A DNA stretch of 42,565 nucleotides from Thiohalobacter sp. (GTDB lineage Bacteria; Pseudomonadota; Gammaproteobacteria; DSM-19610): assembly GCA_026984835.1 (NCBI GenBank), contig JALSRI010000175.1, forward strand, positions 1 through 42,565, in the 5' to 3' direction. Positions 30,931 through 41,030 of the stretch are shown here, piece after piece. Position 1 is the first letter of the stretch. Each line of letters starts with the position of its first letter. The position numbers and the translations under genes are program-made. The notes below the pieces were generated by a model. The model did not search any database and was not told the origin of the DNA. It worked only from the letters and a program-made list of their open reading frames with translations.

Positions 30931-32093
30931 AGCGCTGGCTGCCCGCGCTGCTGATCCTGTTCGGCACCTTGGCGTCGGCCGCCGCCCTGCGCGGCACCGG
31001 CGACATGGGCGTCGTCATCGAGCGCGCCAGCGGCCAGGTCCTGATCGTCGAGCACAGCAACGACAGCGAACTGGCCGAGGTGGACGGGCTGGGCGACCTG
31101 TCGCATGCATCGGTGGTGTTCTCCCGCGATGAGCGCTATGCCTATGTGTTCGGGCGCGACGGCGGTCTGAGCAAGATCGACCTGCTGAACGCGAAGCTGG
31201 ACAAGCGCATCCTGCAGTCCGGCAACAGCATCGGCGGCGCCATCTCCCAGGACGGCCGGCTGGTGGCGGTATCGAACTATACGCCGGGCGGCGTGCGCAT
31301 CTTCGACGCCGACACCCTGGCGCCGGTGGCCGACATCCCCGCCGAGTACGCGCCAGGCAAGCGTTCCAAGGTGGTCGGCCTGGTCGACGCGCCCGGCAAC
31401 CGCTTCGTGTTCAGCCTCTACGATGCCGACCAGATCTGGGTCGCCGATCTCGGCGATCCCGAAAAGCCGGTGGTCACCCGATTCAAGGGGATCGGCCGTG
31501 CGCCCTACGACGCCCTGATCACGCCCGACGGCCGCTACTACGTCGCCGGCCTGTTCGGCGAGGACAGCATGGCGCTGCTCGACCTGTGGCACCCGGAACG
31601 CGGCGTGAGGCGCATCCTCAGGGGCTACCTCGCCCACGACGAGCGACTGCCGGTGTACAAGATGCCGCACCTGGAAGGCTGGGCGCTGGCCGGGCGCTTC
31701 GCCTTCGTGCCGGCCGTGGGCCAGCACCAGGTGCTGGTGATCGACACCGAGAACTGGAAGCAGGTCGACGCCATCGAGGTGCACGGCCAGCCGGTGTTCG
31801 TCATGGCGCGGCCGGACGGTCGCCAGGTGTGGGTCAATTTCGCCCACCCGGACAACGACACCGTGCAGGTCATCGACGCCGAGTCGCACCGCATCGTCAA
31901 GACCCTGAAGCCCGGCCCGGCCGTGCTGCACATGGAGTTCACGCCGCGCGGCGAGAAACTGTGGCTGTCGGTGCGCGACGCCGACCGCCTGCAGGTCTAC
32001 GACACCGCCACCCTGAAACGGCTCAAGGAGCTGCCGGCGAAGAAACCCAGCGGCATCTTCTTCACCGACCGCGCACACCGCATCGGGCTCTGA
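30927..32093 (+). CDS. nirF: NirF heme d1 biosynthesis protein
   Basis: The 388-residue protein has an N-terminal signal or lipid-less export sequence (LPALLILFGTLASAAAL) and a seven/eight-bladed propeller related to the d1 domain of NirS. Blocks include YAYVFGRDGGLSKIDLL, ISQDGRLVAVSNYTPGG, and the HLEGWALAGRFAFVPAVGQH region. It lacks a CxxCH motif. NirF acts late in heme d1 synthesis in the periplasm. It is translationally coupled to the NirC-like gene and ends one base before nirDL begins. Confidence 0.92.
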   Translation: MKRWLPALLILFGTLASAAALRGTGDMGVVIERASGQVLIVEHSNDSELAEVDGLGDLSHASVVFSRDERYAYVFGRDGGLSKIDLLNAKLDKRILQSGNSIGGAISQDGRLVAVSNYTPGGVRIFDADTLAPVADIPAEYAPGKRSKVVGLVDAPGNRFVFSLYDADQIWVADLGDPEKPVVTRFKGIGRAPYDALITPDGRYYVAGLFGEDSMALLDLWHPERGVRRILRGYLAHDERLPVYKMPHLEGWALAGRFAFVPAVGQHQVLVIDTENWKQVDAIEVHGQPVFVMARPDGRQVWVNFAHPDNDTVQVIDAESHRIVKTLKPGPAVLHMEFTPRGEKLWLSVRDADRLQVYDTATLKRLKELPAKKPSGIFFTDRAHRIGL

Positions 32094-32094
32094 C

Positions 32095-33081
32095 ATGGAA
32101 ACCCTGACCGAACGCCTGCTCAACGACTTCCAGCGCGACTTCCCGCTCAGCCCGCTGCCCTTCGATGCGATCGCCCAGCGCCTGGACACCGACACGGGCA
32201 CCGTGCTGCAGCGCCTGCGCCAGTTGCGCGAACGCGGCGCGGTCAGCCGCGTCGGCCCGGTATTCCGTCCCAATACCGTCGGCGTCAGCACCCTGGCGGC
32301 CATGGCGGTGCCGGCCGCGGAACTGGAAGCGGTCGCCGCCCGGGTCAGCCGCTTCCCGGAGGTCAATCACAACTACGAGCGCGAGCACCGTTACAACCTG
32401 TGGTTCGTGGTGACGGCGCCGGACCCGGCGTCCCTGGACGCCGCACTGGACCGTATTCGCACCGCGACCGGCCACGAGCTGCTGTCGCTGCCCCTGTTGC
32501 GCGACTACCACATCGACCTGGGCTTTCCCATGCAGCTCGGCGACGGCGAGGACATCGCCGCCCCGGTCACGGCCACGCCGCCGCCCGAGCTGCAGGACGG
32601 CGCGGCCGGCGGCGCCGAGGACCTGATCGACGCCGTGCAGGACGGCCTGCCGCTGGTGGCGCGACCCTACCGGGCCATCGCCGAACGCCTGGGCTGGAGC
32701 GAACGCGCCGTCATCGACGGCTTGCGCGACATGATCGGGCGCGGCGTCATCAAGCGTCTCGGGGTGGTGGTGCGCCACCACGAACTGGGCTACCGCGCCA
32801 ACGCGATGGTGGTATGGGACGTGCCCGACGCCGAGGTCGACCGGCTGGGCAGCCAGCTCGGCCGCCAGGACTGCGTGACCCTGTGCTACCAGCGCCCGCG
32901 GCGCCTGCCCGACTGGCCCTACAACCTGTTCTGCATGGTGCACGGCCGCGACCGCGGCGACGTGCTGGCCTGTATCGGGCGCATGGTGGAGGGCCTGGGC
33001 CTGGAGCACATCCCGCGCAGCGTGCTGTTCAGCGGCCGGCGCTTCAAGCAGCGCGGCGCGCGCTACCGGCTGGGACACTGA
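32095..33081 (+). CDS. nirDL: NirDL fused siroheme decarboxylase subunit
   Basis: The 328-residue protein joins two AsnC/Lrp-like halves. The D half (about 1-160) has SRVGPVFRPNTVG, FPEVNHNYEREH and RYNLWFVVTAP. The L half (about 175-328) has VVVRHHELGYRANAMVVWDVP, CYQRPRRLPDWPYNLFCMVHG. In the family the D-L and G-H proteins decarboxylate siroheme to 12,18-didecarboxysiroheme. Fusion of D and L into one chain is known in other denitrifiers. Its stop overlaps the nirG ATG (ATGA-type, TGATGG). Confidence 0.94.
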   Translation: METLTERLLNDFQRDFPLSPLPFDAIAQRLDTDTGTVLQRLRQLRERGAVSRVGPVFRPNTVGVSTLAAMAVPAAELEAVAARVSRFPEVNHNYEREHRYNLWFVVTAPDPASLDAALDRIRTATGHELLSLPLLRDYHIDLGFPMQLGDGEDIAAPVTATPPPELQDGAAGGAEDLIDAVQDGLPLVARPYRAIAERLGWSERAVIDGLRDMIGRGVIKRLGVVVRHHELGYRANAMVVWDVPDAEVDRLGSQLGRQDCVTLCYQRPRRLPDWPYNLFCMVHGRDRGDVLACIGRMVEGLGLEHIPRSVLFSGRRFKQRGARYRLGH

Positions 33082-33524
33082 TGGACGAGCTGGACCGGCG
33101 CATCATCAACGAGCTGCAGGGCGGTTTCCCGGTCAGCGAGCGGCCGTTTCGCGACAGCGCCGGGCGGCTGGGTACCAGCGAGAGCGAACTCATCACCCGC
33201 CTGCGCTGCATGCTCGACGACGGCCTGCTCACCCGTTTCGGCCCGATGTTCAACGCCGAGCGCATGGGCGGGGCGCTGAGCCTGTGCGCCATGCAGGTGC
33301 CGCCGGATCGCTTCGACGAAGTGGCCGAACAGGTCAATGCCTTCCCGGAAGTGGCGCACAACTACCAGCGCGACCACGCCATGAACATGTGGTTCGTGCT
33401 GGCCACCGAGACGCCGCAGGCGCTGGACGAGACCCTGCGCCGCATCGAGCGGGTCACCGGCCTGCCGGTGTTCAATCTGCCCAAGGAGCAGGAGTTCTAT
33501 GTCGGCCTGCATTTCCAGGTCTAG
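33081..33524 (+). CDS. nirG: NirG siroheme decarboxylase subunit
   Basis: The 147-residue Lrp-like protein resembles the first half of NirDL: LTRFGPMFNAERMGG, FPEVAHNYQRDHAMNMWFVLATE. It starts MDELDRRIINELQGGFPVS, a winged-helix opening. It pairs with NirH. The ATG at 33081 overlaps the nirDL stop codon. Confidence 0.93.
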   Translation: MDELDRRIINELQGGFPVSERPFRDSAGRLGTSESELITRLRCMLDDGLLTRFGPMFNAERMGGALSLCAMQVPPDRFDEVAEQVNAFPEVAHNYQRDHAMNMWFVLATETPQALDETLRRIERVTGLPVFNLPKEQEFYVGLHFQV

Positions 33525-33528
33525 CGAC

Positions 33529-34023
33529 ATGGCGGCAGCCGAACAGGACATCGCGGAGCTGGACCGACGCATCGTGCTGGCGACCCAGGCCGGCCTGCCG
33601 CTGGACGCGCGTCCCTACCACTGGCTGGCGTCGCAACTGGGTGTGGCGCCGGAGCTCGTCATGGAGCGCCTGCGCGCCATGCTGGACGACGGCCGCATCC
33701 GGCGTATCGGCGTCGTGCCCAACCACTACCGGCTCGGCTACGTCGCTAATGCCATGTCGGTGTGGGACGTGCCGGACGAGCATATCGAGGCGGTGGGGCG
33801 CGAGGTGGGCGGGCTCGACATCGTCAGCCACTGCTACCGGCGGCCGCGCCGGCTGCCCGACTGGCCCTACAACCTGTTCGCCATGGTGCACGGCCACAGC
33901 CGCGAGGAAGTCACCGAGAAAATCGACGACATCGCCCGTCTGCTGGGCCACCGGGTACGCGGCCATGATATCCTGTTCAGCACCCGAATCCTCAAGAAGA
34001 CCGGTCTGCGCATAGGAGGCTGA
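33529..34023 (+). CDS. nirH: NirH siroheme decarboxylase subunit
   Basis: The 164-residue Lrp-like protein resembles the second half of NirDL: VVPNHYRLGYVANAMSVWDVP, CYRRPRRLPDWPYNLFAMVHG. It is the partner of NirG. The ATG at 33529 lies 4 bp after the nirG stop and gives an opening (AELDRRIVLATQ) aligned with NirG. An in-frame ATG at 33499 with a better SD (AGGAG) would overlap nirG and add ten residues, so the start is not settled. Confidence 0.92.
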   Translation: MAAAEQDIAELDRRIVLATQAGLPLDARPYHWLASQLGVAPELVMERLRAMLDDGRIRRIGVVPNHYRLGYVANAMSVWDVPDEHIEAVGREVGGLDIVSHCYRRPRRLPDWPYNLFAMVHGHSREEVTEKIDDIARLLGHRVRGHDILFSTRILKKTGLRIGG

Positions 34024-34024
34024 C

Positions 34025-35260
34025 GTGTTCCGCATCTCACAATACATGAAGGAACTGGTGCAGCCGCCGGCCGGGCGGCCGCGGCGCCAGCCGCCCGGCC
34101 CGGTCGTGATCTGGAACCTGGTGCGGCGCTGCAACCTGAGCTGCAAGCACTGCTATTCGATTTCCGCCGACGTGGACTTTCCCGGCGAGCTGGATACACA
34201 ACAGGTGTTTTCGGTGATGGACGACCTGCGCGCCTTCGGGGTGCCGGTGCTCATCCTGTCCGGCGGCGAGCCGCTGCTACGGCCGGACATCTTCGACATC
34301 TCGCAGCGGGCCAAGGCCATGGGCTTCTATGTCGGCCTGTCCACCAACGGCACCCTGATCGACGAAGGGTTGATCGACCGGGTGGCGGCGGTCGGCTACG
34401 ACTATGTCGGCATCAGCATCGACGGCATGCGCGACACCCACGACCGGTTCCGGCAGAAGCGGGGCGCCTTCGATGCCTCGCTGCGCGGCATCCGCCTGTG
34501 CCGCGACGCCGGCATCAAGGTCGGCATGCGTTTCACGCCCACCCAGGACAACGCCCACGAACTGCCCGCGTTGCTGGAGCTGATGGAGCATGAGCGGGTC
34601 GACAAGCTGTACGTCTCGCACCTCAACTACGGCGGCCGCGGCAACCGCAACCGCCGTTCCGATGTCGTCCACCAGGCCACTCGCAGGGTCATGGACCTCC
34701 TGTTCGACACCTGCTGGGCCGATGTGCAGGCCGGCCGCGAGCGCGAGTTCGTCACCGGCAACAACGACGCCGACGGCGTCTACCTGCTGCACTGGATCCG
34801 GCGCAACGTGCCGGAGCGCTACGACCGGATGCGCCGGCGGCTGGCGGACTGGGGCGGCAACGCCTCGGGGGTGAACATCGCCAACATCGACAACCTCGGC
34901 AACGTGCACCCCGACACCTTCTGGTGGAACTACGACCTGGGCAACGTCAGGGAACGTCCCTTCTCCGAGATCTGGCAGGACACCAGTGACCCGCTCATGG
35001 CCGGTCTCAAGCAGTCGCCGCGGCCGCTCAAGGGCCGCTGCCGCGTGTGCGGTTTCCAGGACGTATGCGGCGGCAACACCCGCGTGCGCGCCTTCCAGAC
35101 CACCGGCGACCCCTGGTGGGAAGACCCGGCCTGCTACCTCGACGACGACGAACTTGGCATCGACAAGCGTGACTACGCCACCGACAAGCCCGAGCCCGCC
35201 AACCTGAACACCCACACCATCCGCTTCAACGGCCTTCGCAACCTCCGCAGGGCGGGGTGA
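34025..35260 (+). CDS. nirJ: NirJ radical SAM heme d1 biosynthesis enzyme
   Basis: The 411-residue radical SAM protein has CNLSCKHC (Cys36, Cys40, Cys43), the LSGGEPLLRPD motif, and a C-terminal SPASM-like cluster region CRVCGFQDVCGGN. NirJ replaces the two propionates of didecarboxysiroheme with oxo groups. The GTG start follows AGGAGG, one base after nirH. The last residues (LRNLRRAG) and the stop TGA are encoded by a short interspersed repeat (35247-35289), so the original C terminus has probably been altered. Confidence 0.95.
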   Translation: MFRISQYMKELVQPPAGRPRRQPPGPVVIWNLVRRCNLSCKHCYSISADVDFPGELDTQQVFSVMDDLRAFGVPVLILSGGEPLLRPDIFDISQRAKAMGFYVGLSTNGTLIDEGLIDRVAAVGYDYVGISIDGMRDTHDRFRQKRGAFDASLRGIRLCRDAGIKVGMRFTPTQDNAHELPALLELMEHERVDKLYVSHLNYGGRGNRNRRSDVVHQATRRVMDLLFDTCWADVQAGREREFVTGNNDADGVYLLHWIRRNVPERYDRMRRRLADWGGNASGVNIANIDNLGNVHPDTFWWNYDLGNVRERPFSEIWQDTSDPLMAGLKQSPRPLKGRCRVCGFQDVCGGNTRVRAFQTTGDPWWEDPACYLDDDELGIDKRDYATDKPEPANLNTHTIRFNGLRNLRRAG

Positions 35261-35289
35261 ACGAAGCGAACCCCGCCATGACCCGACCG
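35247..35289. repeat. Copy of the GTAGGGTGG-type repeat at the nirJ 3' end
   Basis: The unit GCAGGGCGGGG...GCGAACCCCGCC followed by ATGACCCGACC matches the copy between atpA and atpG (15676-15719) over about 43 bases. It contains the nirJ stop codon (35258-35260). Confidence 0.75.
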
Positions 35290-35343
35290 GTAGCGCAATC
35301 CTGCCCGCCGCCAGCATGCGGACGCCGCGACTGGAGATGTTTT

Positions 35344-35419
35344 TACCGCGAAGGACGCGAAGGGGAAAAACCCGTGTCGGATAATTTACTCCTTCGCGTC
35401 CTTCGCGTCCTTCGCGGTA
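35344..35419. repeat. Inverted GCGAAGGACGCGAAGG element forming the nirN start
   Basis: A perfect 20-bp arm at 35344-35363 (TACCGCGAAGGACGCGAAGG) is complemented at 35400-35419, and the right side carries an extra repeat unit. Translated in the nirN frame, the left arm gives REGREG and the right arm LRVLRVLRG, signatures of this element. Confidence 0.88.
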
Positions 35420-36987
35420 AAGCGCTTTTTGCCGCCGCCCTTTGCACCCTGGCGACGCACCTCCTTCCCGCGGCGGCGTCCGCCGCCGCCCCCGATGCCC
35501 ATGCCCTGTTCGGGCAGCACTGCGCCCGCTGCCACGGCGCCGACCGCCTCGGCGGCATGGGGCCGGCGCTGCTGCCCGACAACCTGCACCGCCTGCGCAG
35601 GAACAGAGCGGGGGATGTCATCGCCAACGGCCGCGCCGCCACCCAGATGCCGGCCTTCGGCAAGACGCTGTCGAAGGAAGAGATCCAGGCCCTGGTCGGC
35701 TACATCTACACGCCGCCGGCCACGCCACCGGTTTGGGGTGAAAAGGAGATACGCGCCAGCCACGTGGTCTACCACCCGGAACTGACCGAGGGGGACGCCA
35801 CCACGGTGAAACCCGTCTACGACGCCGATCCGCTCAACCTGTTCCTGGTGGTGGAGGGCGGCGACCATCACGTGACGGTGCTGGACGGCGACACCTTCAC
35901 GCCCATAAAGCGCTTCAAGTCCCGCTTCGCCCTGCACGGCGGGCCAAAGTATTCCTCCGACGGTCGCTTCGTCTATTTCGCCTCGCGCGACGGCTGGATC
36001 ACCAAGTACGACATGTACCGGCTCGAGACCGTCGCCGAGGTGCGCGCCGGCATCAACACCCGCAACGCCGCCGTGTCGGCCGACAACCGCTACGTGCTGG
36101 TCGGCAACTACCTGCCGCACAGCCTGGTGCTGCTGGATGCACGCGACCTCGGCCTGATCCGGGTCATCCCGGTCAGGGACGACTTCGGCAACGAGTCGCG
36201 GGTCAGCGCCGTCTACACCGCACCGCCGCGGCACAGCTTCATCGTCGCGCTGAAGGACTTGAAAGAGATCTGGGAGATCAGCTACGCCGACGAGCCGGAA
36301 ATGGTGTACCGCGGCCTGATGCACGATTTCCAGATGGGCGAGGGCCTGGCCGAGCAGGGGCGCTTCCCCGTTCGCCGCATCGAGCTGGACGACTATGTCG
36401 ACGATTTCTTCTTCGACCAGGGCTATACCAATCTCATCGGCGCCGCGCGCGAAGGGAAGAAGGGGCAGGTGGTCAACCTCATCGTCGGCCGCAAGATCGC
36501 CGACGTCGACCTGCCGGGCATGCCGCACCTGGGCTCGGGCATCACCTGGAAGTACGGCGACACCCGGGTGCTGGCCACACCCAACCTCAAGGAAGGCGTG
36601 GTCAGCATCATCGACATGAAGACCTGGAAGACCATCAAGCGCATCAAGACCCTGGGCCCCGGCTTCTTCATGCGCAGCCACGAGCATTCCCCCTATGCCT
36701 GGGTGGACGTGTTCTTCGGCCCCAACCGCGATGCCATGCACGTCATCGACAAGAAGACGCTGGAGATCGTGAAAACCCTGCGCCCGGTGCCGGGCAAGAC
36801 CTCCGCCCATGTCGAGTTCGACCGCTACGGCCGCCACGCCCTGGTGAGCATCTGGGACACCGATGGCGCCGTGATCGTCTACGACACCCGCACCCTGAAG
36901 GAAGTGAAGCGCATCCCGATGAGCAAGCCGGTTGGAAAATATAATGTTTACAACAAGATAACCAGGTCCGAGGGCACCAGCCACTGA
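35374..36987 (+). CDS. nirN: NirN, c-type cytochrome with heme d1 domain (dihydro-heme d1 dehydrogenase)
   Basis: The 537-residue protein has a heme c domain with CARCH (Cys50, Cys53, His54) and a d1-type propeller (YDADPLNLFLVVEGGDHHV, then SRFALHGGPKYSSDGRFVYF, and the HLGSGITWKYGD region). It ends GKYNVYNKIT, like NirS. In Pseudomonas, NirN performs the last dehydrogenation of heme d1. The chosen start is GTG 35374, with AGGGG eight bases upstream. Both lie in the palindromic repeat, and the signal peptide n-region (LLLRVLRVLRGK) is repeat-derived, followed by the h-region ALFAAALCTLATHLLP. Earlier in-frame codons (from 35257) would place about 40 charged residues before the signal. Confidence 0.88.
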   Translation: MSDNLLLRVLRVLRGKALFAAALCTLATHLLPAAASAAAPDAHALFGQHCARCHGADRLGGMGPALLPDNLHRLRRNRAGDVIANGRAATQMPAFGKTLSKEEIQALVGYIYTPPATPPVWGEKEIRASHVVYHPELTEGDATTVKPVYDADPLNLFLVVEGGDHHVTVLDGDTFTPIKRFKSRFALHGGPKYSSDGRFVYFASRDGWITKYDMYRLETVAEVRAGINTRNAAVSADNRYVLVGNYLPHSLVLLDARDLGLIRVIPVRDDFGNESRVSAVYTAPPRHSFIVALKDLKEIWEISYADEPEMVYRGLMHDFQMGEGLAEQGRFPVRRIELDDYVDDFFFDQGYTNLIGAAREGKKGQVVNLIVGRKIADVDLPGMPHLGSGITWKYGDTRVLATPNLKEGVVSIIDMKTWKTIKRIKTLGPGFFMRSHEHSPYAWVDVFFGPNRDAMHVIDKKTLEIVKTLRPVPGKTSAHVEFDRYGRHALVSIWDTDGAVIVYDTRTLKEVKRIPMSKPVGKYNVYNKITRSEGTSH

Positions 36988-37033
36988 TGCTCGCGGGACC
37001 GGCACGGATTTTCAGGCCAGTCGCCCGGGCTGC

Positions 37034-37076
37034 TTGACATACATCAAGGACATGGCCCGTCCAAAAAGCTTTAAAT
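37034..37076 (+). promoter_or_regulatory. FNR/DNR-type box and class II promoter of norCB
   Basis: TTGACATACATCAA (37034-37047) matches the TTGAT-N4-ATCAA consensus with one change. A -10-like TTAAAT (37071-37076) lies about 33 bp from the box centre, the same geometry as at nirS. The norC ATG is at 37113. Confidence 0.8.
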
Positions 37077-37112
37077 CACTCCCGATCCTGAACCAAAAAA
37101 GGCAGGTGCGCC

Positions 37113-38953
<1,841 letters not shown>

Positions 38954-38959
38954 ACATAC

Positions 38960-39550
38960 ATGGATATGACGGCGGGTCTCCCGGCGGCGACCGAGCAACG
39001 CAGTCTGCCGGGAGACTTCGCCATCTGGATCTTCATCTACGCCGAACTGCTGGTGTTCGGCGTTTTCTTCCTGGCCTACGCCTTTGCGCGCAGCCACAAC
39101 GTCGAGCTGTTCGACGCACAGCAGCGCTTCCTGGACCGCAATACCGGCGCCATCAACACCCTGGTGCTGATCACGTCCAGCTTCCTGGTGGTGCGGGCCG
39201 TCAACGCCATTCGCCGCGACGCGGCGGCCGTCTGTGCACGCTGGCTGACGGCGGCCATCGCCTGCGGCGGCATCTTCGTGGCGCTCAAGCTGGGCGAGTT
39301 CCACGCCAAGTTCGCGGCCGGCGTGACACTCAGCACCAACACCTTCTACATGTTCTACCTGTCGCTGACCTTCTTCCACTTCATGCACGTGCTGATGGGC
39401 ATGGTGATCCTGGCCGTGGTGGCGGTGAAGGCGCGCCGCGGCGCCTACAGCGCCGCCAGCCATACCGGCGTGGAGACCGGCGCCTCCTACTGGCACATGG
39501 TGGACCTGGTGTGGATCGTGCTGTTCCCCCTGGTCTATGTGATGCACTGA
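38960..39550 (+). CDS. norE: NorE, cytochrome c oxidase subunit III-like membrane protein
   Basis: The 196-residue protein has five predicted membrane helices and belongs to the COX3 family: GDFAIWIFIYAELLVFGVFF, TLVLITSSFLVVRAV, the STNTFYMFYLSLTFFHFMHV helix with the glutamate/histidine pattern, and YWHMVDLVWIVLFPLVYVMH. NorE proteins accompany NorCB and aid full activity. Its stop overlaps the norF ATG (ACTGATG). Confidence 0.88.
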   Translation: MDMTAGLPAATEQRSLPGDFAIWIFIYAELLVFGVFFLAYAFARSHNVELFDAQQRFLDRNTGAINTLVLITSSFLVVRAVNAIRRDAAAVCARWLTAAIACGGIFVALKLGEFHAKFAAGVTLSTNTFYMFYLSLTFFHFMHVLMGMVILAVVAVKARRGAYSAASHTGVETGASYWHMVDLVWIVLFPLVYVMH

Positions 39551-39834
39551 TGAAGGCGGACGCGGCGACAAGGCGTGCCGATGTCACCGCCCTGGGGGTG
39601 TGGCTGGCGCTGTGCGGCCTGACGGTCGCCACCTGGCTGGTCGGCCAGGCCGGGGTGGGGGGTGCCGCCGTGGTGGCGGCGCTGATGCTGTCGGTGCTGG
39701 TCAAGGGCCAGATGGTGGTGGATTTCTACATGGGACTGAAGCGGGTACGCGGACCCTGGCGCTGGGTGGTGACGGGCTGGCTGGTCGCTGTCCTGACGCT
39801 GATCGGGGTGGCATACTGGCTGGGGGGACACTGA
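39550..39834 (+). CDS. norF: NorF-like, prokaryotic COX4-family small membrane protein
   Basis: The 94-residue protein has three predicted helices: TALGVWLALCGLTVATWLVG, AAVVAALMLSVLVKGQMVVD and WVVTGWLVAVLTLIGVAYWL. The KGQMVVDFYMGLKRV segment is typical of the COX4/NorF family. It is paired with the COX3-like gene as in other nor clusters. The function is accessory to NorCB. Confidence 0.83.
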   Translation: MKADAATRRADVTALGVWLALCGLTVATWLVGQAGVGGAAVVAALMLSVLVKGQMVVDFYMGLKRVRGPWRWVVTGWLVAVLTLIGVAYWLGGH

Positions 39835-39835
39835 C

Positions 39836-40651
39836 ATGGGCGGCGACGTGGCCGAATTCCAGACCGGGACCGACGACATTCCGTTCTACCAGCCGCAGGG
39901 CAACGAGGTGGCGCTGTTCGAGTATGCCTGGCGCAACCAGTTGCCGGTGCTGCTCAAGGGCCCGACCGGCTGCGGCAAGACGCGCTTCGTGGAACACATG
40001 GCGGCGCGCCTGGGGCGGCCGCTGTACACGGTCGCCTGCCACGACGACCTGACCGCCGCCGACCTGGTCGGACGGCATCTCATCGGCGACGGTTCCACCT
40101 ACTGGAACGACGGCCCGCTGACCCGGGCCGTGCGCGAGGGCGCCATCTGCTACCTGGACGAGGTGGTGGAGGCGCGCAAGGACACCACCGTGGTGCTGCA
40201 CCCGCTGTCCGACGACCGCCGCATCCTGCCCATCGAGCGCACCGGCGAGCTGTTGCGCGCGCCGCCCGGCTTCATGCTGGTGGTGTCCTACAACCCCGGC
40301 TACCAGAACCTCTTGAAGGGCATGAAGCCTTCCACCCGCCAGCGCTTCGTGGCCCTGCGCTTCGACTTCCCGCCGCCGGACCGGGAGCGCGACATCCTGG
40401 TGCGCGAGACCGGCGTCGACGCCGCCAGCGCCGAACGGCTGGTGGCGCTGGCCGCCAGCCTGCGCGCCCTGAAGGATCACGACCTGGAGGAATCCGCCTC
40501 CACCCGCCTGCTGGTCTATACCGCGCGCCTGCTGCGCGACGGCTTCGACCCGCTGGAAGCCTGCCGGGCGGCGCTGATCGAGCCGCTCAGCGACGACGAG
40601 CCGACGGTCGCGGCCCTCATGGACGTGGTGCGGGCCCATCTCGGGGAATGA
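39836..40651 (+). CDS. norQ: NorQ, MoxR/CbbQ-type AAA+ ATPase
   Basis: The 271-residue AAA+ protein has Walker A GPTGCGKT (residues 42-49), the CHDDLTAADLVGRHLI block typical of NorQ/NirQ/CbbQ, Walker B ICYLDEVVEA, and sensor region VVSYNPGYQNLLKGMKPSTR. With NorD it inserts the non-heme iron (FeB) into NorB or remodels the complex. The NorD gene begins further on at 42312, with two extra genes in between. Confidence 0.95.
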   Translation: MGGDVAEFQTGTDDIPFYQPQGNEVALFEYAWRNQLPVLLKGPTGCGKTRFVEHMAARLGRPLYTVACHDDLTAADLVGRHLIGDGSTYWNDGPLTRAVREGAICYLDEVVEARKDTTVVLHPLSDDRRILPIERTGELLRAPPGFMLVVSYNPGYQNLLKGMKPSTRQRFVALRFDFPPPDRERDILVRETGVDAASAERLVALAASLRALKDHDLEESASTRLLVYTARLLRDGFDPLEACRAALIEPLSDDEPTVAALMDVVRAHLGE

Positions 40652-40652
40652 C

Positions 40653-41030
40653 ATGGACGCCGCCGACAAGCGCCTGGCCATCGCCGCCGAGAGCCTGTTC
40701 CTGGTCAACCTGCTGCTGGCGCCGGGGCTGGCCTTCGCCGCCCTGCTGCTGCTGTACCTGAAGCATCGCGGCGACGCCGGGCCGCTGGCCGCCAACCACC
40801 TGTCGCAGACCGTCGGCGTGAGCCTGGTCGGCGGTGGCCTGCTGGTCGTCATCAGCGTGCTCATCGTGCTGCTGGGCGGCTTCGATTCCGGCTACACCTG
40901 GATGGTGGTGATCCTGTATTTCACGTTCATCCACAGCACGCTCATACTCACCGGCGTGCTCGGCCTGGTGAAGGCGCTCGCCGGCCAGCCCTGGCGCTAC
41001 CCGCTCGTCGGCAGGTATTTCGGGTCATGA
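40653..41030 (+). CDS. Small membrane protein, possibly DUF4870-like
   Basis: The 125-residue protein has about three hydrophobic helices (SLFLVNLLLAPGLAFAALLL, VGVSLVGGGLLVVISVLIVL, MVVILYFTFIHSTLILTGVL). The ANHLSQTVG stretch and the WRYPLVGRYF end resemble DUF4870 proteins. No catalytic motif is visible. It starts directly after norQ and overlaps the polyferredoxin gene (ATGA), so it is translated with it. An accessory role in NO reductase assembly or electron supply is inference. Confidence 0.65.
   Translation: MDAADKRLAIAAESLFLVNLLLAPGLAFAALLLLYLKHRGDAGPLAANHLSQTVGVSLVGGGLLVVISVLIVLLGGFDSGYTWMVVILYFTFIHSTLILTGVLGLVKALAGQPWRYPLVGRYFGS

Noticed and set aside
35257-35373. Earlier nirN start within the nirJ end
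   Set aside because: It would place about 40 repeat-derived, charged residues before the signal peptide. GTG 35374 has a ribosome site and gives a normal export signal.
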